DNA of 10,122 nt from Thermoanaerobaculia bacterium (GCA_029287645.1 JARFQS010000054.1:1-10122); one strand, 5' to 3'. Shown: positions 1-7,023, counted from the first letter of the stretch. Notes: generated from the sequence alone by a model not told the origin. Made by a program: numbers and translations.

Positions 1-422
1 ACCTGCTCGACAAGATCGCCCGGGGCCTGGAGCGGATGACCAGCGGCGTTCGCTTTCTGGGCAGCTTCTCCATCCTGGCTGGAATCCTGATTCTGGCGGG
101 TGGTATCAGCGCCGGGTCCGTGCAGCGTGGCCAACGCGTCGCACTCTTGAAGACCCTGGGAATGACCCGCCTGGAGGTCGCCGCCATGATGGCCATGGAG
201 TATGCACTGATCGGTGCGGTCGCGGGGCTGATCGGAACCGCTGGCGGGGCCCTGCTTTCCTGGTTTGTCCTGACCCGGAGTATGGAGCTCTCGTGGCAAC
301 CCTACCCAGGGCTCATTCTTCTCTCGCTCGGGGCGAGCGTCCTGCTGACCGCCCTGACCGGAATTGTCGCCAGCTGGGGGGCCCTACAGCGTCGACCTCT
401 GGCGGTACTACGTGCCGACTGA
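1..422 (+). CDS. ABC transporter permease, FtsX/YbbP-like, C-terminal part (5' end outside window)
   Basis: This is the last ~140 residues of an FtsX-family membrane permease. The frame is open from base 3, so the gene starts upstream, and the ATG at 36 is only an internal Met. Three hydrophobic segments are visible: FLGSFSILAGILILAGGISA, the stretch from YALIGAVAGL to SWFVL, and a last one beginning LILLSLGASVLLTAL. Between the first two lies a polar loop with VALLKTLGMTR, the cytoplasmic coupling segment seen in FtsX-type permeases. The C-terminus RRPLAVLRAD is the usual end of this family. The EYALIG and WQPYPGL stretches resemble YbbP, whose partner ATPase is YbbA; other MacB/LolCE-type permeases cannot be excluded. 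The transported substrate is unknown. Its stop lies only 11 bases from the stop of the convergent S41 gene, with no terminator hairpin visible between them. Confidence 0.88.
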   Translation, partial: LLDKIARGLERMTSGVRFLGSFSILAGILILAGGISAGSVQRGQRVALLKTLGMTRLEVAAMMAMEYALIGAVAGLIGTAGGALLSWFVLTRSMELSWQPYPGLILLSLGASVLLTALTGIVASWGALQRRPLAVLRAD

Positions 423-433
423 AGCCGGACACC

Positions 434-1612
434 TCACGCCACTTCTTCGGTGACAAATTCCTCTTCGCCGAGGACCTCCAGGCCGCGCTGCAGGGTGCGA
501 TCCTCGATCTCTTCGTCGTCTTCAGAGGCGGGGCGCAGCATCTCGCTGACCACGACGTCCGGCACCAGGCTGCTCGAGATCGGCTCACCGTCCGGGCCGG
601 TGTAGTAAGCGTCGGTCAGGAGGACTCCCGAACCGTCGGACAGAGGGACGAGCCTCTGATGGCCGGCCAGGCCGAAGCTCCTCTGACCGACCAGCTGGGC
701 CTCGGACCGTTGGCGCAGGACAGCGGCGAGAATCTCGGCCGGGCCCTGGGTTCCAGCATTGACCAGGACGACCGTGTCTCCTGTCCAGGGCACGGCCTGG
801 AGACCCTGGAAGCGAACTTCGGCACCCTCGGCGCCCTGCAGTCGACCCAGCTCTCCACTCACAAACAGGCCGGCGATGGAATAGGCGGCTTCGCTACTGC
901 CACCGGCCAGACCTCGCAAGTCGATGAGCAGCTTGTTCTGGCCCGACCGAGTCAAGCCGACGAGAAGATTGCGGACTTCGTCAACCGTCTCCGGCTCGAT
1001 TCGCCCGAGCCGCAGCACGGCCAGACCCTCCTGTTCCTCGAGCGCCGGAGCGGACGGTGGGTAGGTCTGGAGTTGCAGGGTCAGCTCTTTCGGCTGGCCG
1101 CGTCGCAGAATCTCCAGCTCGAGATCGGTTCCCGGATCCTGAGCCAGAACCGACTGCAGCTCCCACAGGGGGATACCGCGGGTCGAACGGCCATCGATCT
1201 CGGCCAGGATGTCCCCCACTTCCAGTCCCGCAGTCGCCCCGGGACTACCGGCATCGACAGCGATCACGAAGGCGATCCCCCTCTCCTTGCCGACGGTCAG
1301 GCCACTATGGTCCCGTCCGATTTCGCGAACCTTCTCATAGTCACTCAGTGAGTCCGCCGGAACGTAGGTCGACAGCGGGTCCAGCGCGTCGGTCGCTCCA
1401 TCCAGAGCCCCGACCAAGAGCTCGTCGATGGAAGTCTCTTCGACATAGGCCCTTCGGATCAGGGACATCACCTCGGAGAAGACCGACAGATGCTTGGAAA
1501 GCGCATCGTCGTCTGCCGGCTTGTCCGTGGCAGCCCGGGACAGGGTGCCGGAGATAACGGGCAGCAAAACCGCAAGAGAGAGAAGAAAGAAGAGAAGACG
1601 ACTTCGGTTCAT
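434..1612 (-). CDS. S41-family (CtpA-like) PDZ protein with the catalytic Ser-Lys dyad lost
   Basis: This 392-residue protein has the architecture of a carboxy-terminal processing protease. It has an N-terminal signal sequence (RLLFFLLSLAVLLPVISGTL), a helical S41 N-terminal region (about 35-95), a PDZ domain (about 100-185) and an S41 core (about 195-357). The core keeps family landmarks: DLRGLAGG (cf. DLRxNPGG), VVLVNAG and a PLSDGSGVLLTDAYYTGPDG stretch. The nucleophile motif, normally SASASE after the NxG, reads TQGPAE, which places Gly290 at the catalytic Ser. The FGK motif reads FGL, placing Leu315 at the catalytic Lys. The two sites are 25 residues apart, as in E. coli Prc (Ser430, Lys455), so the alignment is unambiguous. 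The fold seems intact but proteolysis is not expected. The C-terminus is strongly acidic. It follows the EnvC-like gene after 24 bases, with AGGTGAGG as a plausible ribosome site. A scaffold, adaptor or substrate-holding role in the periplasm is inference. Confidence 0.88.
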   Translation of the reverse strand: MNRSRLLFFLLSLAVLLPVISGTLSRAATDKPADDDALSKHLSVFSEVMSLIRRAYVEETSIDELLVGALDGATDALDPLSTYVPADSLSDYEKVREIGRDHSGLTVGKERGIAFVIAVDAGSPGATAGLEVGDILAEIDGRSTRGIPLWELQSVLAQDPGTDLELEILRRGQPKELTLQLQTYPPSAPALEEQEGLAVLRLGRIEPETVDEVRNLLVGLTRSGQNKLLIDLRGLAGGSSEAAYSIAGLFVSGELGRLQGAEGAEVRFQGLQAVPWTGDTVVLVNAGTQGPAEILAAVLRQRSEAQLVGQRSFGLAGHQRLVPLSDGSGVLLTDAYYTGPDGEPISSSLVPDVVVSEMLRPASEDDEEIEDRTLQRGLEVLGEEEFVTEEVA

Positions 1613-1636
1613 GGGGGAGTCCTCACCTGATCCCGG

Positions 1637-2821
1637 TCAGCGCAGCCACTGCGCGGGGTCGACAGGCCGGTTTTCTTCGCGTATCTCGAAGTACAGGGTG
1701 TCCGTGGCGATGCCGATGACCTGGCCCAAAGATAACACATCCTCCGCGCCGACCCGGAGCTCTCCGAGGCCGGCGTAGAGTGAGAATACGCGGCCTGGAT
1801 GGTGCACGACAGCCGTCAGTCCATAGCCCTGGAACGGGGCCGCGTAGAGCACCTTGCCCGGAAAAACGACTCGCACCTCGCGACCCGTCGGCGTGGCCAG
1901 CTCCAGGCCGTTGTGGGGCACACGAGTGCCGTACACGGGGTCCAGACGCGGCCCGAATCCCTTCGATATCCTGGCTTGGATCGGCCAGTCCAGCACACCC
2001 TTGAAGTTCTGGACCGGGGTCCCGCTCAGCGGTGTCGGAGTACGGCCGTAGAGGAAGTCCAGAAAGTTCGAGAGCTTTCTTTCCTTGTCACTCAACTCTG
2101 CGGTCTTGACGGTGAGGCTCTCCCGCTCCCTCTCCAGCTGGGCGAGGAGCGTCGTCTGCCTCTGCTGAAGCCGGCCCAGCTCGGTCAGTCGCGAGGACTC
2201 CCGACCCAGCCAGTCTTCGACGTCCGCCCTGTGCTGTAACGCTTGCTCCTGCTGGAACTCGAGCTCGGTGTAGGTCTCGAGATAGGCATTCAACAATTCA
2301 CTGTCCCGCCGCACGAAGAAGCGCATCTGGCGAATGCCGGGCAGCAGGTCGCTTTCCGATCGAATCGACAGGAACAGCCTCAGGTAGCCCTGCTGGCCCA
2401 TCCGATAGAGATCGGCGAGGCTCTGCTTGAGCTTGCCGCGCACCTCTTCCAGAGACGCCTCGAGCTCCAGGACTTCTTCCCCGACAACCTCGAGGGATTC
2501 CTCCGCCAGCAGACGGGCGGTTCGAGCCTCTTCGACCCGCTTCTCCTGGAGCTCGATGGCAACGGCCGTCTGTCGCACCTCGCCCCGCAGCCCCTGCTCC
2601 TCTCTGCTGACCCTGTTGAGCCTCGACTGCAGGACCATGATCTGGTCACGAATGGCCTCCAACTCGCCCTCTCTGTCCGGTATCTGGGCATTCAGCGCAG
2701 CGATCGGCGCTACCCAGGCCAGGGCCAACGCCATGCACACAGACCACCCCCTGGCGGTCCATCTGTCCAGCACAGACGAGCACCGCCGGTCGTGGGGGCT
2801 ATCAGAACTGTCGAAAGGCAT
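1637..2821 (-). CDS. EnvC-like murein hydrolase activator: coiled coil plus degenerate LytM/M23 domain
   Basis: This 394-residue exported protein has a hydrophobic signal segment (about 28-46, MALALAWVAPIAALNAQ). A long coiled coil follows in two stretches (about 48-145 and 175-255) around the hinge LYRMGQQGYLRLFLSI. A linker leads to a C-terminal LytM/M23 fold (about 275-394) that begins WPIQARISKGFGPR. This order is that of E. coli EnvC, which activates periplasmic amidases under FtsEX control. The zinc site is degraded: HNGLE stands where HxGxD is expected (His303 kept, Asp replaced by Glu307), YAGL replaces YxHL (Gly351), and TLY replaces HLH (Thr375, Tyr377). Direct peptidoglycan cleavage is therefore unlikely, and activation of an amidase is the better inference. 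The start is uncertain: the ATG at 2821 has only a weak ribosome site, and a GTG at codon 28 or ATG at codon 30 sits immediately before the signal core. It is followed by the S41 gene, as envC and ctpA are often adjacent in other bacteria. Confidence 0.88.
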   Translation of the reverse strand: MPFDSSDSPHDRRCSSVLDRWTARGWSVCMALALAWVAPIAALNAQIPDREGELEAIRDQIMVLQSRLNRVSREEQGLRGEVRQTAVAIELQEKRVEEARTARLLAEESLEVVGEEVLELEASLEEVRGKLKQSLADLYRMGQQGYLRLFLSIRSESDLLPGIRQMRFFVRRDSELLNAYLETYTELEFQQEQALQHRADVEDWLGRESSRLTELGRLQQRQTTLLAQLERERESLTVKTAELSDKERKLSNFLDFLYGRTPTPLSGTPVQNFKGVLDWPIQARISKGFGPRLDPVYGTRVPHNGLELATPTGREVRVVFPGKVLYAAPFQGYGLTAVVHHPGRVFSLYAGLGELRVGAEDVLSLGQVIGIATDTLYFEIREENRPVDPAQWLR

Positions 2822-2878
2822 GTCGAGCGGAGAGCTCTACAGCCTGAGAAGGCTAGGACGGACCGGTTCCAGCAGTCT

Positions 2879-3220
2879 TCAGTCCTCGAAGGTGGCGACC
2901 GCTTCTTCCTCGTCGTCCAGGACCTCGAACACCGTCACCAGCTGGGTGATCTGCAGGATATCCTGGACCTTGGGCGGCAAGTGAAGGAGCCGCAGGGCAC
3001 CACCTCGGTTGGTCACCGATGTGTACGCCGAGACCAGCTCGCCGATCCCCGAGGAATCGATCGTGCTCACATCCTTGAGGTTGATGAGGATCTTGGTGGA
3101 ACCCGCCTCGAGGGCTTCGTGTACCGCCTCGCGCAGCGCCACGTCTCCCACGCCGATGGTGATCTTGCCTTTCGGCTCGAGAATCGTGATGCCTGCTCGG
3201 TGTCGGGCCGGAATCTTCAT
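2879..3220 (-). CDS. STAS-domain anti-sigma factor antagonist (RsbV/SpoIIAA-like)
   Basis: This 113-residue single-domain STAS protein carries the family's phosphorylation motif in VSTIDSSGIGEL, with candidate serines at 56 and 57. The secondary-structure pattern of the family is readable: a first strand ITILEPKGKI, then a helix ALREAVHEAL, the strand KILINLKDV, the Ser loop, a helix and the strand ALRLLHL. Members bind an anti-sigma kinase when unphosphorylated, freeing its sigma factor; phosphorylation by the kinase reverses this. The gene starts inside the end of the upstream kinase gene (ATGA overlap, 4 bases) behind a near-perfect AGGAGG 7 bases upstream, so the pair is probably translationally coupled. 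A short acidic tail (DDEEEAVATFED) ends the protein. The following gap of 57 bases to the EnvC-like gene holds no clear terminator. Confidence 0.93.
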   Translation of the reverse strand: MKIPARHRAGITILEPKGKITIGVGDVALREAVHEALEAGSTKILINLKDVSTIDSSGIGELVSAYTSVTNRGGALRLLHLPPKVQDILQITQLVTVFEVLDDEEEAVATFED

Positions 3221-3690
3221 TGCTTCTCCTCCTCTTGTTGCTTGGCCGAATTGGAACGTAACACCGCCAACTCCTTGCGCATCTCCACGACGGTGCCGCT
3301 CTCTGGCTGAAAAGTGTACTCGATTTGATCCATGAACTGGTGCATCAGCAGGATGCCACGACCGTTCCTGCGAAGCAGGTTCTCGGGCTCCAGTGGGTTC
3401 GGCACTCCATTGACGTCGAATCCGACCCCCTGATCATGAACTCGGATGAGCAGGTCTCCGTCGTCGATGCCCATCTCCACCTTGACCAGTTTGCTCACAT
3501 CCCCCTGGTTCCCGTGTTTGATGGCGTTGGCGACGGCTTCTCGGATCGAGATGCCTATCTGGTGGGCATCGTCGTCACTCAGGTCCAATTGAGCCAACGA
3601 CGACTCGACAGCAATCTGGACCAACTCTACGTTCTCCAGACGGCTCTCGACCTCTACGTGGACCCTGGGCTCCGACTTCATCATGGACAT
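3217..3690 (-). CDS. RsbW/SpoIIAB-like anti-sigma factor serine kinase (HATPase_c)
   Basis: This 157-residue protein has a GHKL ATP-binding fold and no sensor domain. The N box is SIREAVANAIKHGN (Glu51 as probable catalytic base, Asn55 as Mg ligand). The G1 box is HDQGVGFD (Asp86, Gly88, Gly90) and the G2 box is NGRGILLM (about 109-116). Length and layout match RsbW/SpoIIAB. These kinases phosphorylate the partner STAS protein and sequester a sigma factor, or in some lineages a different target. The neighbouring STAS gene is the obvious substrate. No sigma factor is in this window. The start is the first of three close Met codons (1, 3, 4) and none has a convincing ribosome site. The C-terminal tail KQQEEEKQ is encoded by the same purine-rich bases that serve as the ribosome site of the STAS gene. 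The gene lies 36 bases after the CPBP gene. Confidence 0.92.
   Translation of the reverse strand: MSMMKSEPRVHVEVESRLENVELVQIAVESSLAQLDLSDDDAHQIGISIREAVANAIKHGNQGDVSKLVKVEMGIDDGDLLIRVHDQGVGFDVNGVPNPLEPENLLRRNGRGILLMHQFMDQIEYTFQPESGTVVEMRKELAVLRSNSAKQQEEEKQ
3228..3233 (-). promoter_or_regulatory. Ribosome binding site AGGAGG for the STAS gene, inside the kinase gene
   Basis: On the - strand AGGAGG lies 7 bases before the ATG of the STAS gene, within the last codons of the kinase gene. Together with the ATGA start/stop overlap it supports coupled translation of kinase and antagonist, which would help keep their ratio constant. Confidence 0.8.
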
Positions 3691-3726
3691 TTATCCGCGG
3701 CGCAGTCTAGCAGATGAGAAGAGGCT

Positions 3727-4677
3727 TCAGAATCCCAGCGAGGCGAGAATCGCCGCAACGGGTATGGGGATCTCCGGACCGCCCTCCTCCAGCAGCCTGA
3801 GGGCCCACGGGATGATCACCAACAGCTGCATGGCGTCGAACAGGGTGTGCGCCGCGATCGCCGCCCAGATGGTCTGACGCCAGACCACGAGAAGTCCGTA
3901 GATCAGGGACAGAAGCGTGATGCCGACAAGCATGAGAGGCTGCTCGTAGCTGGCGTGTGCCAGAACGAAGAGCCCGGTCGACAGGGCCAGGCCGATGCGA
4001 GGCTGAAGGAAGCCACGAAAGAAGGTTTCCTCGACGACACCCGCCGACAGGCTGACCAGCAGTCTTACAGCTATGGGTAGGCCGGCGATCCAGGGCACCA
4101 CCGAAGGCGGTTCTGTGGGCAGATACTCGGCCCCGCCCAACCACCACACCAGCAGGGCCACGGAGGTCAGAGCGATCAGAACGACGAACCACGCCCCCAA
4201 CCCGACAGCGAGTCCCAGGCCGAGCTCGCGCCAGATCGACGTAGCCCTGAACCCCAACTGCGCTATCCACCCGTTCTTGCCCTCCGCCCCGTACCCCGGA
4301 AAGCCCGCAAAGCCCAGGACATACCAGATCATCAGGACGAACACGAACAGGAAGTGGAGGAGAAACAGCTGCGGCGTGCTGACCGCGGACAGATCCAACT
4401 CCGTGGTCTGCCCGAGAGTCGCCAGGGGAAAGAACACGCCGATCCAGAGCGCCCCCCACAGACAGGTGAGGGCGAGGCTGCGCCGCACGACCCCCATCTT
4501 CCAAGCTCGGCTTCCGGGTTCGGCAGAGTCCTCGAATCCAGGCGGAAGGAGACCTCTTCGCCAACAGGATCGGTCGAAGAACAGCGCCGTCAGAAGAGCC
4601 AGAACGGCCGGTGTGGCCAACCTCAGAATCGACATCAGCAAGGCCACTCGGGAGCGGGGGAAAACATAGAGCGGCAT
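3727..4677 (-). CDS. CPBP-family intramembrane metalloprotease (Abi/Rce1-like)
   Basis: This 316-residue protein has about seven or eight hydrophobic segments. The three CPBP signature motifs are all present in order in the C-terminal half: EExxxR (Glu216-Glu217 to Arg221 in VVEETFFRGF), FxxxH (Phe237 to His241 in LFVLAHASY) and HxxxD (His277 to Asp281 in AHTLFDAMQ). This is the full predicted active site of a membrane-embedded glutamate/zinc-type protease related to eukaryotic Rce1. Bacterial members have varied roles (bacteriocin maturation or immunity, anti-sigma processing, adaptor roles), so the substrate is unknown. It is the first gene of the - strand run, 36 bases ahead of the anti-sigma kinase. 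A role in that signalling path is possible but unproven. The ATG at 4677 has only a weak upstream purine stretch, and Met15 is an alternative start. Confidence 0.88.
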   Translation of the reverse strand: MPLYVFPRSRVALLMSILRLATPAVLALLTALFFDRSCWRRGLLPPGFEDSAEPGSRAWKMGVVRRSLALTCLWGALWIGVFFPLATLGQTTELDLSAVSTPQLFLLHFLFVFVLMIWYVLGFAGFPGYGAEGKNGWIAQLGFRATSIWRELGLGLAVGLGAWFVVLIALTSVALLVWWLGGAEYLPTEPPSVVPWIAGLPIAVRLLVSLSAGVVEETFFRGFLQPRIGLALSTGLFVLAHASYEQPLMLVGITLLSLIYGLLVVWRQTIWAAIAAHTLFDAMQLLVIIPWALRLLEEGGPEIPIPVAAILASLGF

Positions 4678-4710
4678 CTTACTCTACGGAGCGGGTCGCC
4701 AGAGGGGGCG

Positions 4711-4719
4711 TGCTATCAT
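4711..4719 (+). promoter_or_regulatory. Candidate extended -10 promoter for glutaryl-CoA dehydrogenase
   Basis: TGCTATCAT has the extended -10 form TGnTATCAT, five of six matches to TATAAT. It lies in the 121-base divergent region, about 80 bases before the dehydrogenase start. No good -35 is visible at 16-18 bases. Just downstream is an imperfect 12-base palindrome (CCGAAGCTCCGG, 4722-4733) that could be an operator; this is speculative. Confidence 0.35.
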
Positions 4720-4787
4720 CCCCGAAGCTCCGGAATGGCGCACCGGGGTGAATCCATAGGACCCGGCACGACCACTTTTCAGCCGAC

Positions 4788-4791
4788 GGAG
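4788..4791 (+). promoter_or_regulatory. Ribosome binding site GGAG that decides the TTG start of the dehydrogenase
   Basis: GGAG lies 7 bases before TTG at 4799. An in-frame TAG at 4757-4759 closes the frame upstream, and no ATG or GTG occurs between that stop and 4799. The TTG is therefore the only sensible start. Confidence 0.65.
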
Positions 4792-4798
4792 ATCTCGT

Positions 4799-5986
4799 TT
4801 GAGCCGCTTTTCGGGCGTTGATTTTCTGGATTTCGATTCCCTCCTCAGCGACGACGAGCGCCTGGCGAGGGACACGGTCAGAGACTTCGTCGAAGAACGG
4901 GTGAAGCCGATCATCGAGGAGTGTCATCGCGAGTCGCGATTCCCCGTCGAGCTGATCCCGGAGATCGGCGCTCTCAATCTCTTCGGCGCCAGCATCGACG
5001 ACTACGGTTTGCCCGGGCTCAAAGGCGTTGCCTACGGGCTCATCATGCAGGAGTTGGAGCGCGGCGATTCGGGGCTGCGCAGCTGCGTCTCGGTGCAGAG
5101 CGGCCTCGTGATGTACCCGATCTACACGTTTGGTTCGCAGGAGCAACGGGATCGGTGGATTCCGTCCCTGGCCTCGGGTGAAGCCATCGGCTGCTTTGGA
5201 CTCACCGAGCCCGACTACGGCTCCAATCCGAGCGGCATGCGGACGACGGCTCGGCGTGACGGAGACAGCTGGGTGCTCAACGGTGCCAAGCAGTGGATCA
5301 CGAACGGCTCGCTGGCCGACGTGGCGGTCGTATGGGCCCGGACCGAGGAGGGAATTCGGGGCTTTCTGGTGGAAAAGGGAACCCCCGGCTTCACGACCCG
5401 GGACCAGCACGGGAAGTTCTCGCTTCGCGCTTCGGTGACTTCCGAGCTGGGCTTTCTCGATTGCCGGATCCCGGCCGACAGTCTCCTGCCCGACACCGAG
5501 GGTGTCAGGAACGCCCTGATGTGCCTGAACCAGGCCCGCTACGGCATCGCCTGGGGAGCCCTGGGCGCCGCCATGGAGTGCTACACCACCGCGCTCGAGT
5601 ACACGAAGAGCCGCGTCCAATTCGGTGGGCGGCCGTTGGCGTCCCACCAGCTCGTCCAGGAAAAGCTCGTCTGGATGGTGAGCGAGATCACCAAGGGGCA
5701 GCTCCTCGCCTACCAGGCGGCCCGGCTGAAGGACCAGGGCAAGCTCAGGCACTACCATGTCTCGCTGGCCAAGAGGAACAACGTCTGGCTGGCACGGGAA
5801 TGTGCCCGGCTGGCCCGAGAGATGCTCGGCGCCAACGGGATCGTCGACGACTACCCCGTAATCCGTCACATGCTGAACCTCGAGTCGGTCTACACCTACG
5901 AGGGAACCCACGACATCCATGGCCTGGTGATCGGTGAGAGGATCACGGGGATTCCGTCCTACAATCCACCCATCGAAAGCACTTGA
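4799..5986 (+). CDS. gcdH: Glutaryl-CoA dehydrogenase (acyl-CoA dehydrogenase family)
   Basis: This 395-residue FAD enzyme converts glutaryl-CoA to crotonyl-CoA and CO2 in lysine, tryptophan and aromatic-acid degradation, passing electrons to ETF. The signature stretches are those of GcdH rather than other acyl-CoA dehydrogenases: [80 protein letters not shown] and RITGI. The catalytic base is Glu368 (human Glu370). Glu87, Arg94, Ser95, Thr168 and Tyr367 match the human substrate-pocket residues Glu87, Arg94, Ser95, Thr170 and Tyr369 that mark the decarboxylating type. The length is full. It uses a TTG start with GGAG 7 bases upstream, and no in-frame ATG or GTG precedes it after the nearest stop. 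It is followed by glpX after 32 bases, with no obvious pathway link. No other lysine- or benzoate-degradation gene is in view. Confidence 0.93.
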   Translation: MSRFSGVDFLDFDSLLSDDERLARDTVRDFVEERVKPIIEECHRESRFPVELIPEIGALNLFGASIDDYGLPGLKGVAYGLIMQELERGDSGLRSCVSVQSGLVMYPIYTFGSQEQRDRWIPSLASGEAIGCFGLTEPDYGSNPSGMRTTARRDGDSWVLNGAKQWITNGSLADVAVVWARTEEGIRGFLVEKGTPGFTTRDQHGKFSLRASVTSELGFLDCRIPADSLLPDTEGVRNALMCLNQARYGIAWGALGAAMECYTTALEYTKSRVQFGGRPLASHQLVQEKLVWMVSEITKGQLLAYQAARLKDQGKLRHYHVSLAKRNNVWLARECARLAREMLGANGIVDDYPVIRHMLNLESVYTYEGTHDIHGLVIGERITGIPSYNPPIEST

Positions 5987-6006
5987 GCCCAAACGACCCC
6001 GCACGC

Positions 6007-6012
6007 AGGAGG
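6007..6012 (+). promoter_or_regulatory. Ribosome binding site AGGAGG fixing the glpX start
   Basis: A perfect AGGAGG lies 6 bases before ATG at 6019. The same frame is open back to a TTG at 5983 that overlaps the end of the previous gene, but that start would place this consensus inside the coding sequence. The ATG at 6019 is therefore preferred. Confidence 0.8.
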
Positions 6013-6018
6013 CATTTC

Positions 6019-7002
6019 ATGTCCGTAGATACCGATTTCGAACTGGCGTTTGTCAAGGTGACCGAAGAGGCCGCAGTGGCCGCCGCCCAAACCATGGGTT
6101 GGGGGGATCGGACCGAATCCGATCGGGTTGCGGTCGAGGCGATGCGCAAGACGCTCGACGAGCTCGACATTGCCGGTAGAGTCGTCATCGGTGAGGGAGA
6201 GAGGGACGAGGCCCCCATGCTCTTCGTCGGTGAAGAGGTCGGGGCCAGCAAGGGGCAGGCGGGCGCAGTCGGAGTCGACTTCGCCGTCGATCCTCTGGAG
6301 GGCACCAACCTGTGCGCCTTCGGCACCGCCGGCGCGATCGCCGTCATGGCTGCATCCGAGAGGGGTGGCCTCCTCCACGCCCCGGACATCTACATGGACA
6401 AGATCGTCGTGGGTCCTACGGCCCGCGGCAAGGTGCATCTAGATGCTCCGGTGGCCGAGAACCTGAGACGCATCGCCGACTCTTTCGAGCGCGACATCGA
6501 CGATCTGACCGTGGTCGTCCTCGACCGCGATCGCCACAAGCAGCTGATTCAGGACATCCGCACCGCCGGAGCCAGGATCAAGCTGATCGGCGATGGCGAC
6601 CTTTCCGCCGGCATCACGGCAGCGGTGCGTGGCACCGGCGTCCATGCGGTCATGGGTATAGGGGGAGCTCCCGAAGGTGTCATCACAGCGGCCGCCATGC
6701 GCTGCCTCGGAGGCGAGATCCAAGCTCGGCTGACGCCCCTCGACGAGAAGCAAGAAGACAGGGCCGCCAAACTGGGCATCACGGATCTCGACAAGATCTA
6801 CAGCACTGAGGAGTTGGCTCCGGGCAAGGACCTCCTCTTCTGCTGTAGCGGCGTTACGGACGGACAGCTCCTGCGCGGCGTGCGCTTTTTCGGTCGTGGT
6901 TATCGGACCCACAGCCTGTTCATGTCGCTGTCGAGAGGCCTCATCCGGTTCGTGGATACGATTCACCGGGAAGACGTGCTCACGCCCGTCCATTTCAAGT
7001 AG
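6019..7002 (+). CDS. glpX: Class II fructose-1,6-bisphosphatase (GlpX family)
   Basis: This 327-residue cytoplasmic enzyme hydrolyses fructose-1,6-bisphosphate in gluconeogenesis; in some lineages it also acts on sedoheptulose-1,7-bisphosphate. The metal and substrate motifs of GlpX are all visible: [16 protein letters not shown] (about 28-43), [12 protein letters not shown] (Glu59), [12 protein letters not shown] (Asp91, Glu94), the phosphate-binding GDGDLSAGI, and [15 protein letters not shown] (Glu219). The length is normal. The end [17 protein letters not shown] onward is also typical. The start was chosen at ATG 6019 because of the AGGAGG 6 bases upstream. A frame opening at TTG 5983 would add 12 residues without family resemblance. 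It is followed by a short hairpin and then the DUF4388 gene. It is probably co-transcribed with the dehydrogenase 32 bases upstream, although the two reactions are unrelated. Confidence 0.95.
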   Translation: MSVDTDFELAFVKVTEEAAVAAAQTMGWGDRTESDRVAVEAMRKTLDELDIAGRVVIGEGERDEAPMLFVGEEVGASKGQAGAVGVDFAVDPLEGTNLCAFGTAGAIAVMAASERGGLLHAPDIYMDKIVVGPTARGKVHLDAPVAENLRRIADSFERDIDDLTVVVLDRDRHKQLIQDIRTAGARIKLIGDGDLSAGITAAVRGTGVHAVMGIGGAPEGVITAAAMRCLGGEIQARLTPLDEKQEDRAAKLGITDLDKIYSTEELAPGKDLLFCCSGVTDGQLLRGVRFFGRGYRTHSLFMSLSRGLIRFVDTIHREDVLTPVHFK

Positions 7003-7006
7003 ATCG

Positions 7007-7023
7007 AGGCCTTTCCAAGGCCT
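7007..7023 (+). terminator. Perfect 7-bp hairpin after glpX, possible terminator
   Basis: AGGCCTT, loop TCC, AAGGCCT forms a perfect 7-base-pair stem beginning 5 bases after the glpX stop. No T-run follows, so it is not a canonical intrinsic terminator. It may be a Rho-assisted terminator or a 3'-end stabiliser. A TATAAT promoter for the next gene lies about 58 bases downstream, which fits a transcript boundary here. Confidence 0.4.

Noticed and set aside
293..1351. A 352-codon + strand frame across the permease end and the S41 gene.
   Set aside because: It is antisense to the S41 gene, has low-complexity composition and no recognisable domain, and starts inside the permease gene.
1637..2821. 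Annotation as an active M23 peptidase.
   Set aside because: HxH reads TLY, YxHL reads YAGL and HxGxD reads HNGLE, so the zinc site is not complete.
2822..2878. Possible terminator between the STAS and EnvC-like genes (AGCC...GGCT and an interrupted GGACCGGTTCC).
   Set aside because: The stems are 4-5 pairs with no T-run, too weak to call.
2243..3310. A 355-codon + strand frame over the EnvC-like, STAS and kinase genes.
   Set aside because: It is antisense to three clearly recognisable proteins. Its Leu/Gln/Glu-rich look mirrors the coiled-coil codons on the other strand.
4735..4821. A 28-codon frame (MAHRGESIGPG...) between the promoter and the dehydrogenase, overlapping its start; possible leader peptide.
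   Set aside because: There is no run of regulatory codons, no hairpin attenuator after it and no strong ribosome site. Chance occurrence is the simpler reading.
4679..6004. A 441-codon open frame on the - strand covering the whole dehydrogenase gene.
   Set aside because: It is an antisense shadow of a GC-rich gene. The + strand protein matches glutaryl-CoA dehydrogenase throughout, while the - strand translation resembles no family.
5983..6018. TTG start giving GlpX 12 extra residues.
   Set aside because: The added residues overlap the previous gene's end and lack family similarity. The AGGAGG at 6007-6012 points to ATG 6019.
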